DNA of 64,000 nucleotides from CAZHDB01 sp964531225. GTDB lineage: Archaea; Thermoproteota; Thermoprotei_A; Sulfolobales; Desulfurococcaceae. This document shows positions 1-8,140 of this stretch, in pieces. The position numbers were made by a program, and so were the translations under genes. The notes beneath the pieces were generated by a model. It had not been told where the DNA came from. It was given only the letters and a program-made list of their open reading frames with translations, and ran no database searches. The DNA is taken from the NCBI GenBank assembly GCA_964531225.1, contig CAZHDB010000006.1:13611-77610 (forward strand). The letters run 5' to 3'. Each line of letters begins with the position of its first letter. Position 1 is the stretch's first letter.

Positions 1-190
1 ACAACTAGGCATAGAATATATTGTTATTAAAGAAGGAGGTGTAGGAGCAAGAGCTATAGAGATACTAAAGCATAGGGGCATAAAGATTCTAGTAGCAAAT
101 GGAAATAATCTAAAAGATATCCTAAGGTCTATTAAAGAAGGATCATTAAATCCTTATACAGGACTAGGATGCCCTGGGAAACACCAGTAA
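1..190 (+). CDS. NifX/NifB-family protein, C-terminal part (cut by window edge)
   Basis: Only the last 62 codons are present, open from the first complete codon at base 2 to TAA at 188-190. The visible part reads as the C-terminal half of the dinitrogenase iron-molybdenum cofactor biosynthesis (NifX-like) fold: a GGVGARA turn, a strand with ILVAN, a helix with KDILRSI, and the ending GLGCPGKHQ. Small stand-alone members of this family are common in archaea without nitrogenase and are thought to bind or carry Fe-S clusters. A second, complete family member lies at 32004-32354. No nitrogenase genes are visible, so a role in nitrogen fixation is not implied. Family assignment is from sequence feel alone. 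Confidence 0.7.
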   Translation, partial: QLGIEYIVIKEGGVGARAIEILKHRGIKILVANGNNLKDILRSIKEGSLNPYTGLGCPGKHQ

Positions 191-276
191 TATGGACTCC
201 ATATAATTTTTCTAATTTCTTAATATACTAAGTTAATATAGGATGAATTTATTTGTAGCTTTAGATTATGTATTTA

Positions 277-342
277 TATGGATGAAGAGCGAACCCGTGT
301 CGGAGCTTAAGAGGCTATGAAGAGGGTCGGCGAAGCTGACTC
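277..342 (+). ncRNA. C/D box sRNA candidate
   Basis: The stretch has the four-box layout of an archaeal 2'-O-methylation guide RNA. The C-like box TGGATGA is at 279-285, D' (CTTA) at 306-309, C' (TATGAAG) at 316-322 and D (CTGA) at 336-339. Two GC-rich guide stretches, about 290-305 and 323-335, precede D' and D. The GC content stands out sharply from the AT-rich surroundings, and no reading frame explains it. The guide before D' is complementary to a sequence containing GACACGGGT, which resembles a 23S rRNA segment, but I could not align it. The strand follows from box order; ends are approximate. Confidence 0.65.
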
Positions 343-428
343 ATACCGTCTATGAGCAAGGAAAGAGATTTTAATAATAAATGATTAAACATTTAGAATA
401 TCTGCTTATCTTATAAAATAATTAATAA

Positions 429-1409
429 TCATGATCGTATCCATCCCCTAAATTGATCCCATCTATAAATCGGCAATGATTTATTTTGATAGTATATTTT
501 GCTTTCCTTGCATTCAACTGCCTTACCTACTATTCTATATGGAATACCATAATTCCTTAATTCGTCGGCGAAATTATTAACATACCTGGGATCAATTGCT
601 AGGACTATGCCATACTCTTCTCCCCCATACATGATTCTTTCCAGCATACATTCCTGATCTCCTTTACAATATTCCTTTAACTCCTCATGATACATTGGTA
701 GATCATGCAGGCTAAAGCAGACATTTGATTCCCGGGCCATAGTATAAAGAGTATATGATAGTCCATCACTAACATCCATTGATGCATGAACTACTTTCGA
801 ATATAATGCTATGATATTAGCTAAATGTACATAAATCCTTGGTCTCTTAGTATATTTCTTTACCCAATCCAATTTAGAAGCGGTATTTATCCCATCTAGA
901 GCAACAATACCCATTGCACCATAATGTCCGGTTATTATGATGATGTCTTCTGGCTGGGCTCCATCTCTTCTAGGTGGATGTGCTGCCGTTGAAAATCCTA
1001 TGCCTGCAACAGCAATCCATGGATCATTAGATTTATTCGTATCGCCTCCTAATAATCTACATCCATATTCTTTACATGCCTCCTTAAATCCTTCGTAGAG
1101 TTCAACGACCATATCTCTGGTCCATTGCCTGGGTATTCCTATTGATACCATGAAACCATGAGGAACTGCTCCCTTAGATATTAGATCGCTTGCTGAACCG
1201 GTTATTATGGAAAATGCTACATCTCTCAGGCTTCTCCAAGGAAGTTTAGCTGATTCAATACTATAACCATCTATTGCAAACATTATTCTAAGGGATCTCG
1301 GTATAATATCCCTAGCATCGTCTCCTGGAGAAAGCTTTTCACCAAAATCCTCCTTATCGAGGTACTCAAGTACTAATTTTATAAGTTCTTCTTCACTAAT
1401 TATTTCCAT
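429..1409 (-). CDS. thiL: Thiamine-monophosphate kinase
   Basis: ThiL phosphorylates thiamine monophosphate to thiamine pyrophosphate in the cytoplasm, the last step of cofactor synthesis. The 326-residue product has the AIR-synthase-like layout of the family. An acidic N-terminal motif (SPGDDA, about residues 27-32) should bind Mg-ATP. It is followed by SDLISKGAVP (about 94-103), GGDTN (about 118-123), the DVSDGL motif (about 210-216) and GGEEYG (about 261-266). Length is normal for archaeal ThiL. It starts 13 bases after the stop of the upstream gene at 1423-2676, so the two are probably cotranscribed. No other thiamine gene is nearby except the E1-like/carrier pair at 7.1-8.0 kb, which could equally serve another pathway. 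Confidence 0.9.
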   Translation of the reverse strand: MEIISEEELIKLVLEYLDKEDFGEKLSPGDDARDIIPRSLRIMFAIDGYSIESAKLPWRSLRDVAFSIITGSASDLISKGAVPHGFMVSIGIPRQWTRDMVVELYEGFKEACKEYGCRLLGGDTNKSNDPWIAVAGIGFSTAAHPPRRDGAQPEDIIIITGHYGAMGIVALDGINTASKLDWVKKYTKRPRIYVHLANIIALYSKVVHASMDVSDGLSYTLYTMARESNVCFSLHDLPMYHEELKEYCKGDQECMLERIMYGGEEYGIVLAIDPRYVNNFADELRNYGIPYRIVGKAVECKESKIYYQNKSLPIYRWDQFRGWIRS

Positions 1410-1422
1410 AGCATATTACCCT

Positions 1423-2676
1423 TTACGCATAAATAGTTAGATCCCAGTTCATCCACCAAGAAAATACTTTAAGCATTTCATCTAATCCATTTATCCACGG
1501 AATAGCAACATGGTGATTGCCTTGTGCTAATTCAATAAACTTTTCACCTCCAAAATCACCAAGATCAGCTATTAACTGGGTTCTACATAGTCCAGGCTCC
1601 AATAAGCCAGATTCTATCTTCTTAGCCTTAAACACGTACAATTTCTTGTAGTCCTGATCGAGTCTAAGAAAAGCATATTCTCTATACTTCATTCTACATG
1701 TAACAGCATAAGGATATCCAGATTCGAAATGTGATACAAGCATGCAGTTATCGCCTAGACGAGGGGCTATAGTACAGTGGGCAAACTTCACGTATCCCTC
1801 ATTCGTTAATCCACTTGGATTAGATATCCATCCAGGCTCTCCTGTCAATATAGGGCTTATAGCTAAGAATACTAAGCTATAAAAATCATTTTCACAAGCC
1901 ATGGGTATACCATCATTATTAAGCATTGCAACTACTAGACAAGGCGTTACCTTATACTTTATAACAAGCGGGAAACAATCAATAGATACCACATTAAATC
2001 CTCTTTCAACTATTATCTTCCTAATCGCATAGTATATTCTTAGAGCTTTATAGAGACTTTCATGGTCTGTACTGCTTAGATCAATATATTTGGATGCATG
2101 ATCATATAGATCTCTTAGTTCATTATCTGGGGCTCTCTCTCCAATACGAATAATTTCTTCATAATTAATAGCCTCAACAACTGCTCCAGTAGTCTCAATA
2201 AATTTCTTAGCATTATCACTCAGCCTGCCATTCTCATTAATCTCTAGTACTTTAAGTTTAGATAGACTATAGCCAGCTAATAAGCCACGATATATTGAAT
2301 TGAATACCGTACATAAAGCACTGGGATCATCTGAATATAGTATTCTTACCTTATAGCCTCTTTGAACCAGCCATGCCCTAGCAGATAATGCACTCGGTAA
2401 ACTATTATGCCTACCATGAGCAATTAATATAGCGGGTTTATATGCTTCCGCAACTATTCTTTTTGCAAATCTACTAGTACCCCCAGTTAAATGAATTAAA
2501 AGAAGGAGATCGTAAGGTTCGAAGTTAATATTCAGTTCATTAGTATGAGTTACAATATTATCATATATCGTGATACCCCCATATTCCTCTAAACATTTCT
2601 TATACACTTGCAATAAACTTGTATAATAATCTTCACCATGTAGTCTACTTGCAAGCGGTATTACTAGAATCCTCAA
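1423..2676 (-). CDS. L-fucose/L-arabinose isomerase-like protein
   Basis: The 417-residue protein has no signal peptide. It resembles the archaeal group of predicted fucose-isomerase-like proteins: an N-terminal Rossmann-like region (RILVIPLASRLHG; LLLLIHLTGG), then a central part, and a C-terminal beta-rich domain with metal/substrate-type residues (VSIDCFPL, ACENDFYSL, ANDH-less variant GNHHVAIP). ACENDF is typical of the acidic site region of this fold. True activity is unknown; members are often found in organisms that lack fucose metabolism. It lies directly upstream of thiL (13-base gap) and probably shares its transcript. No sugar kinase or aldolase is adjacent, so the substrate cannot be predicted. 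Confidence 0.65.
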   Translation of the reverse strand: MRILVIPLASRLHGEDYYTSLLQVYKKCLEEYGGITIYDNIVTHTNELNINFEPYDLLLLIHLTGGTSRFAKRIVAEAYKPAILIAHGRHNSLPSALSARAWLVQRGYKVRILYSDDPSALCTVFNSIYRGLLAGYSLSKLKVLEINENGRLSDNAKKFIETTGAVVEAINYEEIIRIGERAPDNELRDLYDHASKYIDLSSTDHESLYKALRIYYAIRKIIVERGFNVVSIDCFPLVIKYKVTPCLVVAMLNNDGIPMACENDFYSLVFLAISPILTGEPGWISNPSGLTNEGYVKFAHCTIAPRLGDNCMLVSHFESGYPYAVTCRMKYREYAFLRLDQDYKKLYVFKAKKIESGLLEPGLCRTQLIADLGDFGGEKFIELAQGNHHVAIPWINGLDEMLKVFSWWMNWDLTIYA

Positions 2677-2790
2677 AAAATACCACCTAAAAATATGGAT
2701 AACATGTAAGAATTAAATAATTTCCTTAAGCTCCATTATAATATATTTACGAGATTAAGTACCACTTTACTCATTTATACATCATGTTAT

Positions 2791-2811
2791 AACTTGGCTC
2801 CGGACTAAGTT
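2791..2811. repeat. Small inverted repeat upstream of the GH99-like gene
   Basis: AACTT (2791-2795) and AAGTT (2807-2811) flank an 11-base GC-richer core. The core contains CTTGGCTCC, a nonamer that also occurs in two other intergenic spots (27250 and 38241). It lies about 60-80 bases upstream of the likely start of the next gene. Function unknown; it could be a leader hairpin or an operator. Confidence 0.3.
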
Positions 2812-2901
2812 GAAAATGAGATGGGTTTATAGAATTTATCATTACAATTAATTTATTGAGGAGAGACATGTGTCAAGGAAACTTTTAAATTATTCATTTT
2901 T

Positions 2902-4326
2902 ATGAGCTTACTCATTATTTTATTATTTACAGCATTATTTGAATATGTATATTATGATACTCTTACTATAGATCATAATACTAAGTCCCATTCAGAAGAT
3001 ATCGATGACCATGTCCTCTCTATACCAGGAATAGGCGTATTCTTTTATCCATGGTATGGACGATGGAGACATTGGAATGCTTCAGGTTACGATCCCCCAT
3101 ATACTTGGTCTTCGCACTACATACCCGATATAATTGAGGAGGCATTTATTCCTGAGATAGAACTCTATGATAGTTCTGATGAAAAGATTATTTTATGGCA
3201 ATTGTATATGATGAGAAAAGCACACGTATCCTATGCAATTGTTTCATGGTGGGGCCCGAACTCCTATGAAGACAAAGTATTCGATAAGCTTATGAATATT
3301 TCGACAAGTCCTTTAAGTCCTCATCCAAAGCTTAAATGGTGTATATTGTATGAATTAGAGGGATACGGCGATCCTGATCTAAATCATATAGTATCTGATC
3401 TTAAATATATAATTAAACGCTATGGATCTAGAGAAAATTATTTAAAGATAAATGGTAAACCAGTGGCATTTGTTTATGCGGATCCTGAAGATGGCCCGGA
3501 ATATGCTAGGAAGTGGTTTAGTGCTAAAACATTGCTTGAAAATAGTTTATATATTGTCCTTAAAGTATTTCCCCGGTACGAAAACTATGCTAATCTATCG
3601 GATTCATGGTATCAATATGCTCCTTCAAATGAAGCTAGATACGAATTACAGCCACCATACTCAGGATTTGTATCACCTGGCTTTTGGAGAATAGATGAGG
3701 AAAATCCGATATTAGATAGAAATATAGATTTATTTAAAGAAAATTTAATTAAACTGTTAAATTCTAATGTCGGGATTAAAACGATCCAGACATGGAATGA
3801 ATGGCATGAAGGAACGCAAGTTGAGCCCGGTCAAGTAGTAGATACATCAACTATACCATACAAACCTCTTCAGAGCTATGGAGACAAGTTTATTGAGATA
3901 ATGAGACAATGTATTCCAAATCCTTATTCTTATGATCCTGAGATTGAAGTAAATATTCATAGCATTTATAATAATTCCTGCAATATGACCATAATGGGTA
4001 GAGGATTTCCTAGTGAAACTACTTTATTCATTAATATCGATAATAAGGTGAACGTGGGAAATGTTAGTACTGATCGTAATGGAGAATTTACTTATACTAT
4101 TAACTATGAATTTGAAGATCAAGGCCTACATATAGTAATTGTTGGGATTAATGGTAGTATTGCTATCTATCCAATTTGCATTAAAGAATCATTAATTACG
4201 AGCTCTAAATCATTAGCCTTAGCTGTAGAGGAATCTAGTGAACTATTTATATTAATTATTCTAGTCATTACATCGTTAGTTATTATATATTATTTATCTA
4301 ACCAGAAATTAGGAAAAAGACTATAA
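2902..4326 (+). CDS. Secreted GH99-like glycosidase, membrane anchored
   Basis: The 474-residue product has a hydrophobic N-terminus (residues 2-18), a catalytic-type domain, an Ig-like beta region (about 355-430) and a C-terminal membrane anchor (about 446-463). The domain resembles the GH99/WbsX endo-mannosidase-like family: FYPWYGRW near residue 47, YAIVSWWG near 112, and WNEWHEG near 298, where the acidic catalytic residues of the family sit. It probably acts outside the cell on mannose-containing glycans. The start is uncertain. A better site, GTG at 2870 behind GAGGAGAG, lies in another frame and would supply the missing charged signal-peptide head. One extra T in the T5 run at 2897-2901 would join the frames. 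Confidence 0.75.
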   Translation: MSLLIILLFTALFEYVYYDTLTIDHNTKSHSEDIDDHVLSIPGIGVFFYPWYGRWRHWNASGYDPPYTWSSHYIPDIIEEAFIPEIELYDSSDEKIILWQLYMMRKAHVSYAIVSWWGPNSYEDKVFDKLMNISTSPLSPHPKLKWCILYELEGYGDPDLNHIVSDLKYIIKRYGSRENYLKINGKPVAFVYADPEDGPEYARKWFSAKTLLENSLYIVLKVFPRYENYANLSDSWYQYAPSNEARYELQPPYSGFVSPGFWRIDEENPILDRNIDLFKENLIKLLNSNVGIKTIQTWNEWHEGTQVEPGQVVDTSTIPYKPLQSYGDKFIEIMRQCIPNPYSYDPEIEVNIHSIYNNSCNMTIMGRGFPSETTLFINIDNKVNVGNVSTDRNGEFTYTINYEFEDQGLHIVIVGINGSIAIYPICIKESLITSSKSLALAVEESSELFILIILVITSLVIIYYLSNQKLGKRL

Positions 4327-4506
4327 TTCAAGATTAGGATAAGAGGTAAAACAAATTATTTATTTTATATGGTTTTTGAAAAGTAATGTTATTAAATCCT
4401 TTCTATAATTAAATAGATTGTTATAAAATTATGGCCTATAAAATATGAATAAAATCTATGGTCTCGGTCATTGTTTATGAGTAAAAGAATGTAAGAGGTG
4501 AATAGA

Positions 4507-5214
4507 GTGGTTAAAATAATATTGATAAATGGTTCTCCGAGAAAATATGGATGGAGTTTTGAGTTATTAGTAGCTGCAGAGAGAGGCGTTATAGATGCTA
4601 GTGGAGAACCAGAAATAATACATCTCGTCGACTATACTATAAAACCATGCATTGGATGCGTATCTGATGATCAAATGGCTTGTAAGTTTCCATGTGTTAT
4701 AAAAGATGATGACTTTAACAAAATTGGAAAGAAGATTCTAGAATCAGATGGATTAATTATTGCTACTCCGTTATATTGGTATAGTGTTAGTGGTATTTTG
4801 AAGAACTTTATTGATCGTATGACTAGTTTTGAGAACATGATCTATCATGTTGGTAAAAGTCTTGTTGATGGGAAAGTTGCTGGCTTCATAGCGGTAGGCA
4901 ATGATACTGGAGCAATAATGGCTATTGCCTACTTAATGGCTACATTAAACAGCATGGGAATACATATTCCTCCATGGGCTCTAGCATATCATCATAAGGC
5001 CGACGATGTTTTGAATAATAAATCAGCTATACTTGATGCCTATAATGTCGGCTACAACGTTACAATAGCAGCAAATAGATTTAAAGGTATTAATAAATGG
5101 TATAGAGCCGATGTAGATATTAAGAAAATTATTGAAGAAGCCAAAAATAGATCCAATAAATTAAAAATGGTTCAAAAACCATCTAGAGACTCAATAATGT
5201 ATAGTAAAGAATGA
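4507..5214 (+). CDS. NADPH-dependent FMN reductase / iron-sulfur flavoprotein
   Basis: This is a flavodoxin-fold protein that uses FMN to move electrons in the cytoplasm. The FMN phosphate loop NGSPRKYG lies at the very N-terminus. A cysteine set KPCIGC...CKFPC follows near residues 45-60, as in the Isf iron-sulfur flavoproteins, and then ATPLYWYSVSG near 90-100 for the isoalloxazine site. I take GTG at 4507 as the start because the ribosome site GAGGTGA (4495-4501) is correctly spaced for it; the upstream GTG at 4498 lies inside that site. The C-terminal 35 residues are charged and less conserved. No redox partner is adjacent, so the electron acceptor is unknown. Confidence 0.85.
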   Translation: MVKIILINGSPRKYGWSFELLVAAERGVIDASGEPEIIHLVDYTIKPCIGCVSDDQMACKFPCVIKDDDFNKIGKKILESDGLIIATPLYWYSVSGILKNFIDRMTSFENMIYHVGKSLVDGKVAGFIAVGNDTGAIMAIAYLMATLNSMGIHIPPWALAYHHKADDVLNNKSAILDAYNVGYNVTIAANRFKGINKWYRADVDIKKIIEEAKNRSNKLKMVQKPSRDSIMYSKE

Positions 5215-5489
5215 GAAAGAGAATCGAATTAATGTACGAAACCTATTATTAAAATGTTTATGTACGATCTAATACTAATGTTTTCTATTATTCAATAGAT
5301 TCCCTTTAGAAGCCGATAGGTCACCAATATACCGATATACATTAAAGGCTTATTGTATTATTAAACTTAACATATTTAACAGTGAGTCATGTAATATCAT
5401 TAGATCTAAGAACTATTATATCTATTGAAGAACCTTCTTCGTAATTAATAATTTGTTCAAGAAGTATTAGCATTTATCTAATAATGTAT

Positions 5490-6209
5490 TCATTCGTCAG
5501 GTTTATTCTTAATATTACAATATCTACTAACTATTTCCTTTATGATCTTGCTTGCACTATATAGTCCTTCATCTATTCTCTCCTTCATTCTCTCAATACG
5601 AACCTTAGATAGACCTCTCTCCTTTAATTTACTAAGTAGTTCCTTTTCATCTGCCCATTGATCAGGGCCCAGAAATATTATGTCAGGCTTTAAATCAACA
5701 ACTGGTTTTAGAAAATCCTCTGTATCTCCTAGTACGGCCTTATAGACATATTTAAGGCTATCAATAACTCTTAGTCTCTGATATTCAGGTATTATTGGAT
5801 CTCTTTTCTTGAATCTTCTAAAGCTCTGATCTCTTGCTACTATGACATATACCCTCCCTCTTTTCCAGGCTTCACGAATAAATGCTATATGACCCGGATG
5901 AATAATTTCAAATCCACCCGCGACGAGAACTTTGGGCCTAGCTAGTAATTCGGATAATGACTTCCATTTTATGTCTTCGAGACCAAGATATCGTAATCCA
6001 TCAACAAGGCCCTCGGCATAAGCTATGCACGCCAATGCTGTAAACGGATCCTTCTTTTCATGAAGATAATACTTTGCATCCTCCATATACAATTTTACAG
6101 CTTCAATAAGATCAGGATATTTCTTGTCAATGCCTCTTTCACATAACTGATCTACTACATACTCTACATTAGTTATATAAGCTTTAATTCTTTCCTCTAG
6201 ATCATTCAT
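5490..6209 (-). CDS. DUF357 and cytidylyltransferase fusion, RibL-like FAD synthase
   Basis: Two domains are visible. Residues 1-80 form a helical DUF357 domain found in archaea. Residues about 93-225 form a nucleotidyltransferase of the cytidylyltransferase fold, with GGFEIIHPGHIAFI (HxGH nucleotide-binding motif) and VARDQSFRR. Archaeal RibL, which joins FMN to AMP to make FAD, belongs to this family, so FAD synthesis is the best guess; glycerol-3-phosphate cytidylyltransferase is the main alternative. The DUF357 fusion is known in other archaea and has no established role. It is transcribed divergently from the OMP decarboxylase gene. Confidence 0.75.
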   Translation of the reverse strand: MNDLEERIKAYITNVEYVVDQLCERGIDKKYPDLIEAVKLYMEDAKYYLHEKKDPFTALACIAYAEGLVDGLRYLGLEDIKWKSLSELLARPKVLVAGGFEIIHPGHIAFIREAWKRGRVYVIVARDQSFRRFKKRDPIIPEYQRLRVIDSLKYVYKAVLGDTEDFLKPVVDLKPDIIFLGPDQWADEKELLSKLKERGLSKVRIERMKERIDEGLYSASKIIKEIVSRYCNIKNKPDE

Positions 6210-6350
6210 TTTAACTACCCTATAATCTATGTATCATTGTATTCAGAATTTAAATAAGTCGACTAATATACTAAGGCAAAATAATTAATGATCCAATATA
6301 CTTATTTCTTTATAGCGAACATATTCTATTATAGACTATGGTGTATTGAA

Positions 6351-7076
6351 ATGAATAAATCGTATAGATTTAAATCAAGACTCATAATAGCGCTTGATCC
6401 TTCGCCAGGATTAGGTGATAGTTTAGGTTGGGCTCTTAGAATAGTTAGTGAGACAAAGGACTTGGTTGCTGGATACGAACTGGGTTTGCCAATGATCATT
6501 AGAAGCGGTGGTTTAAATAATTTGGCAAGATTACTTGATAGTATGGGTGATGAGAAGCTTAAAATTGCCGATATAAAGCTTGCTGATATAAATGATATGA
6601 TGATACTTTCTGTTGAACCATTGATAGAGATAGGTTTTAACGCTTTTACCGCTCATAGCTTTATTGGATATGACGGTGGATTACATGATCTTGGAGAATA
6701 TCTTTCTCGTAAAAATGCTTTATTAATATCTATTGTTTCCATGAGTCATAGGGGAGGAGTAGAATTATTTGATAAACTCTTGGATAGATTAGTAGATATA
6801 GCCATTAAATCTGGTTCATGGGGTTTAGTCGCACCAGCTACTAGACCATGGATTCTTAGGCAACTACGTAGATTATTAGAGGATAGGGGATGGAGACATA
6901 TAAAGATCATTGCACCTGGTATAGGGGCGCAAGGAGGTTTACCTGGTGAGGCATTAAGAAATGGGGCCGATTTTGAAGTTGTTGGCAGACTTATTACAAG
7001 AGATAGTTCTCCAAGGAGAAAAGCTATGGAGATCGTCTCTATTCATGAGAATATTTTAAAGACTATTGAAAGTTGA
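6351..7076 (+). CDS. pyrF: Orotidine 5'-phosphate decarboxylase
   Basis: PyrF converts OMP to UMP, the last step of de novo pyrimidine synthesis. Diagnostic pieces are LIIALDPSPG at the N-terminus, the catalytic KIADIKLADIND motif (Lys and Asp residues), ISIVSMSHRGG, and the phosphate-binding APGIGAQGG and VVGRLIT near the C-terminus. I start the gene at ATG 6351: the preceding 21 codons of the longer open frame carry no homology and are rich in aromatic residues. It is followed after 12 bases by the ThiF-family gene, so the two may share a transcript. No other pyrimidine gene lies in the window. Confidence 0.92.
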   Translation: MNKSYRFKSRLIIALDPSPGLGDSLGWALRIVSETKDLVAGYELGLPMIIRSGGLNNLARLLDSMGDEKLKIADIKLADINDMMILSVEPLIEIGFNAFTAHSFIGYDGGLHDLGEYLSRKNALLISIVSMSHRGGVELFDKLLDRLVDIAIKSGSWGLVAPATRPWILRQLRRLLEDRGWRHIKIIAPGIGAQGGLPGEALRNGADFEVVGRLITRDSSPRRKAMEIVSIHENILKTIES

Positions 7077-7088
7077 GGTAAGTCTATC

Positions 7089-7835
7089 ATGAATGTTTTA
7101 AGTAAGGAAGAGATGGAAAGATATGATAGACAGTTAAGAGTGATTGGTAAAGATAAGCAATTATTACTGAAGAAGTCATGTGTACTTGTTGTTGGTGCAG
7201 GTGGTCTTGGATCAGCTGTACTATATTATCTTGTTGCTAGTGGTGTTGGAAAAATAATAGTAATCGATGATGGTGTTGTTGAACTTAGTAATTTGAATCG
7301 ACAAGTTTTATATACGACTAAGGATGTTGGTAAGTATAAAGTTTATGTACTTGAAAAGAAGCTTAGAGATCTAAATCCAAATGTTGAGATAATAGGGATT
7401 AACGAAAAATTTACTGAAGATCTTGCAGATAAGATCGTTCCTAGCGTTGACGTAGCTATTGATGCACTTGATAACTGGGATTCCAGGTTTTTACTGAATA
7501 GATATTGTGTCAAATATCGTAAACCACTTGTTCATGCAGGAGTAGAAGAATGTTATGGCCAGTTAATAACAGTAATGCCTGGTGAGAGTCCATGTCTACA
7601 ATGTGTATTTCCTCGAAAACCGAGAGTACGTACACTAATACCTATTCTCGGTCCTTTGCCAGGTATTCTAGGGGCTATGGAGGCATTAGAAGCTATAAAG
7701 ATCATAACTGGATATGGCAAGCCATCATATGGCAAGTTAATATTATTTGATGGATACCATATGTCTTTCATGGAGATCGAGGTAAAGAGAAATCCGAAAT
7801 GTCCTGTATGTGGTTTATTAACCGCCACTACCTAG
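7089..7835 (+). CDS. ThiF/MoeB/HesA-family E1-like adenylyltransferase
   Basis: The protein should adenylate the C-terminus of a ubiquitin-fold sulfur carrier with ATP, priming it for thiocarboxylation (molybdopterin, thiamine or tRNA thiolation) or protein conjugation. The N-terminal RYDRQLR motif, the nucleotide loop GAGGLGS (36-42), the DDGVVELSNLNRQ segment (about 57-69) and DALDNWDSR (about 125-133) are all present. Zinc-binding CxxC pairs occur at CLQC and CPVC. At 248 residues it is the compact MoeB/ThiF form without a rhodanese domain. Its 3' end overlaps, tail to tail, the small carrier-like gene at 7818-8021, a natural partner. Confidence 0.88.
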   Translation: MNVLSKEEMERYDRQLRVIGKDKQLLLKKSCVLVVGAGGLGSAVLYYLVASGVGKIIVIDDGVVELSNLNRQVLYTTKDVGKYKVYVLEKKLRDLNPNVEIIGINEKFTEDLADKIVPSVDVAIDALDNWDSRFLLNRYCVKYRKPLVHAGVEECYGQLITVMPGESPCLQCVFPRKPRVRTLIPILGPLPGILGAMEALEAIKIITGYGKPSYGKLILFDGYHMSFMEIEVKRNPKCPVCGLLTATT

Positions 7836-8021
7836 TCTTACTAGTTTTACTTCTGCATTCTTTGTTACGATATAATTAGGATCTTCTATTACTTTTCCAT
7901 TTACAACAACAAGTATGTCATCTATATCTAGATCTAGTTTGGACAATATTTCCTTTACAGTCATGCTATTAGTATTTTCAATTTCTATTTCCTTATTATC
8001 CGGTAATATCCTTACTTTCAC
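7818..8021 (-). CDS. MoaD/ThiS-type ubiquitin-fold sulfur carrier
   Basis: A 67-residue protein with the beta-grasp pattern of MoaD/ThiS and a C-terminus ending in GSGG, the diglycine tail that E1-like enzymes adenylate. The internal pattern VKEILSKLDLD...VVVNGKVI is typical: helix, strand, then the NG(K) turn. I prefer GTG at 8021, because AGGTG upstream is then correctly spaced; GTG at 8030 sits within that ribosome site. It converges on the ThiF-family gene with an 18-base overlap, so the pair share a 3' end but not a promoter. Which pathway the carrier serves (molybdopterin, thiamine, tRNA thiolation or SAMP-like tagging) cannot be told here. Confidence 0.8.
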   Translation of the reverse strand: MKVRILPDNKEIEIENTNSMTVKEILSKLDLDIDDILVVVNGKVIEDPNYIVTKNAEVKLVRLGSGG

Positions 8022-8109
8022 TTGATACACCTATCAGTAAATTATGTTAAACTATTAATATTCATCTTTATATTTTATAAAGAATGAGTGCTAAAAAATA
8101 TTTAGACAC

Positions 8110-8140
8110 CAATAGTAGCTAATGGGTTGAGCAACTATTG
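8110..8140 (+). promoter_or_regulatory. Hairpin enclosing the TTG start of the next gene
   Basis: Bases 8110-8120 pair with 8130-8140 (ten pairs, one A-A mismatch). The loop AATGGGTTG holds the only ribosome-site-like bases, and the 3' arm contains the proposed TTG start at 8138-8140. If formed in the mRNA it would occlude initiation. In vivo folding is not shown. Confidence 0.4.

Noticed and set aside
1..190. Nitrogen fixation locus suggested by NifX-like pieces here and at 32 kb
   Set aside because: No nitrogenase structural or NifB/EN genes are present; stand-alone NifX-like proteins are common in archaea.
5215..5489. A 28-codon minus-strand ORF (5387-5473) in the gap after the flavoprotein gene
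   Set aside because: No ribosome site, no known motif, and its length is within chance for AT-rich DNA; I see nothing else in the gap.
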